From: Membranipora membranacea
Taxonomy: Eukaryota; Bryozoa; Gymnolaemata; Cheilostomatida; Membraniporidae
NCBI GenBank assembly: GCA_914767715.1
Contig: OU612066.1
Location: 23,968,283-24,032,282 of the forward strand
Reading direction: 5' to 3'
Length of the DNA: 64,000 nucleotides
A program made the translations under genes and the position numbers. The notes beneath the pieces are model-generated. The model saw only the letters and a program-made list of their open reading frames with translations. It made no database searches and was not told the DNA's origin. Positions 60,111 through 64,000 of the stretch are shown here, piece after piece (position 1 is the first letter of the stretch; every line of letters starts with the position of its first letter).

Positions 60111-61670
60111 CTAGAAAATGGACTGAGTAGGTTTAAACTAGTTTATATGAAGCTAAATTCTCGGAAGCAGGTCTGTCAGGAGTATAATGATTGACCTCTT
60201 GCAAAGTTTTTCTTTATTGGACCGACTGTTTGTACAACATGTGTTACAGAAGCCAGTACCTGACGCTTCTGAGCTGTATGGGTTCATGTTCTGACTGGCC
60301 AGCATAATATCCAGAATGCTTCCATCAAAAACTCACCAAAACCAGCTAAGTGCAATTTTTTTCATTTTCCCTTAGATTATTTTAAACCACCTCCAATTAT
60401 TAGTTATGATTTATTATATCTTCTGTTGTAAATTTAAACTCTCAGTTCTTCAGATTTATTAATTAGTTTGCAAGCTTGCAAGAAAGTTAGTGCACATTTT
60501 GGTCAACAGTCAACAATACTTTGGATAAGGACAGACCCTATTTTTGGTGACAACAAAGTTTGCTTTGCTGAACCCCATTCCCATTGGTGAATGTTTGTCA
60601 TACTGCACATGTACATTTCACCCTGAAAGAGAGCACACAACTCTAATTCGTATGGCGTATTGGCTAATAGTGCACTTTCATCTTGCAACCATAATTATGT
60701 ACCAGGTGATCTGTTACGCAATGCTCTTAGTTTCCCTTTGCCTAAAAAAGTAAAATCCAATTTGAGATTTTGTCTGCTTGGAATTATGTGCTAATTGGCT
60801 CTGAAACTGCATAATTGACCTTATGGGCAAAGTGGCTTTATATATTTGTTATAATAAATAGGGGATATTGTTGTTTTACGGCTAGCCTTGTTTGGAATTT
60901 GTATATGATTTCGAAATCCTGCTGATTAGACAACGGATTTTAAGCGAACAAAGGGTGCAATGTCTGAGTATAAAATGTGATGTCAAGTTTGACTGGAGGT
61001 TAAAATGTGTCAGCTGAAAACATGTCATCCTAACTCTTAAAGTACCTATGCCATGTGATGCTCCCGTGATACAGGCAAATCTGATATATGATAGCCTCTT
61101 GACAGCCCGGTTAATGCAGTACCCTTCTTTATTGATAACCATAGGCCAGTTGACGATCGTTAATGACTTCCCCTAAAAATTTTTTTTTAAAACCTCTCCT
61201 GCTCACTTGTTCAGCATGATACAGATAGCACACTGATATCCATGTACAAATTGAGACAAATGTCTACGCATGCTATAGCACTTATCCTCATCCTATCCTT
61301 ATACATACAGTCAAAGTATTGTGTAAACTCCTCAGGAAATAAAATCACGCCAATCAGACCATTACCATCATCTTCATATCTACTCAGTTTATTCACATTA
61401 GCTCAAGTTTACTTCATTAGCTGGTATGCGTTTCACTGCAAGAATAACATTAGTATTACCCTCGGTATTGCCTCTCTACACCTGCTTTGGATGAGATATA
61501 TTACTTGTATACAATGTTTTATTACAAACAGCGTCAGTGAATTTTATCGCGGTAATTAGCATTCAGACTTGAACGTTTGGATCGCTGCTATCTTACTGTG
61601 TGATCTCAGGTCTGACTGTCGGAGGGTAAAGGAAAGCTTCTATCAACCAGCAAAGTCGACAAGCATCAAC
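60111..61670. other. Region between ZSWIM7 and the last gene
   Basis: Contains the ZSWIM7 3' UTR (AATAAA at 60853-60858 is one candidate) and the upstream region of the next gene. The plus frame around 61242-61559 is open but shows no domain or codon pattern that convinces. Confidence 0.4.
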
Positions 61671-63063
61671 ATGATGAGAGCTAGATCCGTGGTAAGTCCT
61701 TAACTTACATAAGTATGCAATTTTTGTAAAGATTTTTTTAATATAAATGTATAACAATTCTGATCAACACAAAACTTTTTATGGCATGGCGAAAAAACAT
61801 TCTTTTGCGATTGAGAAGATAGTCTTTTGTTGGTAAGAGGAGGAGGGGTATCAAACCAAAGATTTTGTTGAAAATTTGTTGCTGTTTTTATATACATATA
61901 AATCACATACTTATCCAAGGGACTTGCAGAAAAAATATCAAGTGAAGTTTAATAACATGACTTCTTTTTTTGGATATGATATGTGAGAGTTTGAAGTATT
62001 TCCGCCAAATTGACATTCTCCTCATGTTTATATTACAGCCTCCCGGTCTCTATAGAAATGCTGCCTCCCACGTGGGTGGTTCCTCCCGCCTTCCTTCATA
62101 CTGCCCGGCCCAAGGACAGTATTTTGGACATTCACAAACATCAGTACCTTTAGTACGTCCTGCTATCGTCCCACGCGCTTCTAGATCTACCGTGACAGGT
62201 AGCTCTGTGTACAGTTCGCACCCTACAGGTTACTCCAGGGTCAGGGCAAGCTCCTGTGTCGATCCTCTACCACAACGCCATTTCGGCTCTCGACTTTCGA
62301 AAGGATACTCATCAATTTCCGCAAGACCAGAAATATATGGTATGTTGCATATAATGTATATCTTGCATTCAATCTATTTTGTACACTGTAATGCTATCTA
62401 ATGACTTTATTGAATATGTGAGTTTGAGGTAGGGAAGTGTATTGTTTTGATGGGTGATCATTAGAACTATATACCTTCTACGTATTCAAATCTCTTTAAT
62501 TTCCGAAAATTCACTGATTGTGTCATAACTGCATCAATGTTATAATATTATTATATATGATGAATATGAATTTTTTTATGGAAATACCCGATGTTATTGC
62601 ACGGAAATGTTGCGTATTTTAAAATTTTTGTAAATTGTGATTTTTTAACAGCTTTTTTTGCCCACTTCCCGTTGCATAATATGTGCACTAGGCAGTAATT
62701 CACATATGTAATTATGTGTAGTAAATTGAAGCTCGGTCGTGATGCCTATAGTTTGAGGATTCTTAAAGCTTTTACTCGGGATTATGTCGATGCTGCCACA
62801 ACATCCCCAACGTTGAGCCTTCAAACTAAGTCAATAGGGTCATATCCATTCATTCACGTAGATCATCTGAGTTGTCAATTTTATCAAGAAAACTGTAACT
62901 TATTTCAGAACAAGCTTATGGCGTCTCTTATTTACCGGGATTTGGTAGAGACAGCTACAGCTCATACAAACTTGCTGATGCCACCATCGGTGACTGTGAG
63001 GATTTTGTCAGCGCTTCTCACAAGCGTGACGCTGAAGTTCTGAGGAGTGTGGAACGACAATGT
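61671..63063 (+). CDS. Unrecognised gene, 5' part (continues past the window)
   Basis: Three exons join in phase: up to 61691, 62039-62339 and 62909-63063, each with good GT-AG borders. The first in-frame ATG is 61671 (MMRARSV); an acceptor at 61609 allows the exon to begin earlier with SDCRRVKESFYQPAKS, in which case the true start is upstream. The product is rich in Ser, Arg, Tyr and Pro with low predicted order (for example GLYRNAASHVGGSSRLPSYC). It is followed by GFGRDSYSSYKLADATIGDC and an acidic, helical-looking stretch SHKRDAEVLRSVERQC at the last junction. It resembles the disordered head of a cytoskeletal or adaptor protein, but I do not recognise a family. Further exons lie to the right. 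Confidence 0.6.
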
Positions 63064-64000
63064 GTAAGTGATGACAATGAGATATCCAAACACCTATCAT
63101 AACTCTGTTATACTGTCTCCAAAATATCTCGATCCTCACTTAATCTACTCACAAAACTTTGCATTGATTGAATATAGGTCCTCGCATTTGCAAGAGTAAA
63201 ATCAGACTCACTCGACCACAATAATATAGGAAATTTAATATATGTACATTCAAGTTCATTTGTTTGACAATTCTGTAGCATATTGGTATCAAATTTGATT
63301 TTCTACGCTCTCTTTGCTAAAGAGAAAAATCCTCTTGTGGTTACAACACACACATACGCATCAATTTCTGGTTTGATGATTTGGTCTTGGATATTTAGAA
63401 ATATCAAAACTGCAGATAAGAATATTGCAATGCCGATGCGCTTTTGTGTACATTGCAATATACACGAGAATGTGGGTGTACGCTTGCAGCAAGTGGAAAC
63501 AATTAAACGCGGAAGATATTTATTATTAACCTGTATGCTGAAAATTTAGAATAACTCCATTATTAGCCTCTATAGCATAAGGTACATCTTCGGTTTAAGT
63601 TTTTGCTGAATGCCAAAACAATTAAGAGAACATTAACTTTGATGCTTATGCTAGGTGATGTATAATTCCGATGCCCTTTACGTTGAATTACCGTCTAACC
63701 TTTACAGAATGTATGTTAGTACAGGCCAATGTTCAGGAAATTAGTTTCACTGGATCTAATTCTTACTGCTGAGATCATAGCCCCTATGATTAAAGATTTT
63801 TTTTCCTTCTCATCCACATCAGAAATCAGTTTCAATTTCAATTCAAAATAATAACTATCATGTTAGAACGGGCCAATGACGCCGATTCTAATTGTTTAAA
63901 TCATCACTCCTCTTGTGCAGCACATATAAATCATCATAGAACCGTTCCCTTTCCCTTCCTTTAACTTTTTGTGTTATCAGATATGTAATATTCTTTGCTG
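63064..64000. other. Intron at right edge
   Basis: Begins with the donor GTAAGT after 63063. No further exon was recognised before the window ends. The ORF 63283-63549 lacks splice or domain support. Confidence 0.4.

Noticed and set aside
61242-61559. 105-codon plus ORF before the last gene
   Set aside because: Hydrophobic stretches but no signal peptide logic, no homology and no splice support; AT-rich chance frame likely.

Overview
This is an animal (metazoan) nuclear genomic window, AT-rich, with intron-split genes and many small repeats. The genes align exon by exon with vertebrate orthologues (MCM10, VKORC1, TRAPPC11, CYLD, ZSWIM7). Splice sites are ordinary GT-AG and introns are mostly 0.2 to 1.5 kb, with one of 5.1 kb. 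I take it to be an invertebrate but cannot name the phylum. Nothing bacterial or viral was seen. All gene models were built by hand by joining exons at splice sites and checking that the phases agree.

Layout, left to right. (1) 429-4392, plus: the C-terminal end of a protein with an RNase L/IRE1-type KEN domain whose catalytic residues look replaced; its last intron holds two nested DNA transposons. (2) 5074-14294, minus: complete MCM10, 16 coding exons, 810 aa, convergent with gene 1. (3) 15953-19020, minus: complete VKORC1, 3 exons, 163 aa, the same length as human. (4) 19958-32047, plus: complete TRAPPC11, 25 coding exons, about 1135 aa, head to head with VKORC1; a 21-copy, 28-bp minisatellite repeats one of its 5' splice sites. 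(5) 32349-34519, plus: an unrecognised 215-aa type I membrane protein starting 302 bp after TRAPPC11. (6) 36491-37096, plus: an unrecognised 201-aa protein with two membrane spans and an intronless CDS. (7) 38789-52961, minus: a complete CYLD-like gene, 11 coding exons, 1242 aa, with CAP-Gly, USP-fold and B-box parts, but the catalytic cysteine position appears to be proline. A truncated LINE sits in its big intron. (8) 57288-60110, plus: complete ZSWIM7, 4 exons including a 22-nt microexon, 142 aa. (9) 61671 to beyond 63063, plus: the first exons of an unrecognised gene that leaves the window.

The genes do not form a pathway. They cover replication (MCM10), homologous recombination (ZSWIM7), vitamin K/redox chemistry in the ER (VKORC1), vesicle tethering (TRAPPC11) and stress or innate-immune signalling (KEN protein, CYLD-like). 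The most notable items are two probable pseudoenzymes (KEN protein and CYLD-like protein), the amplified splice donor in TRAPPC11, and the nested transposons.
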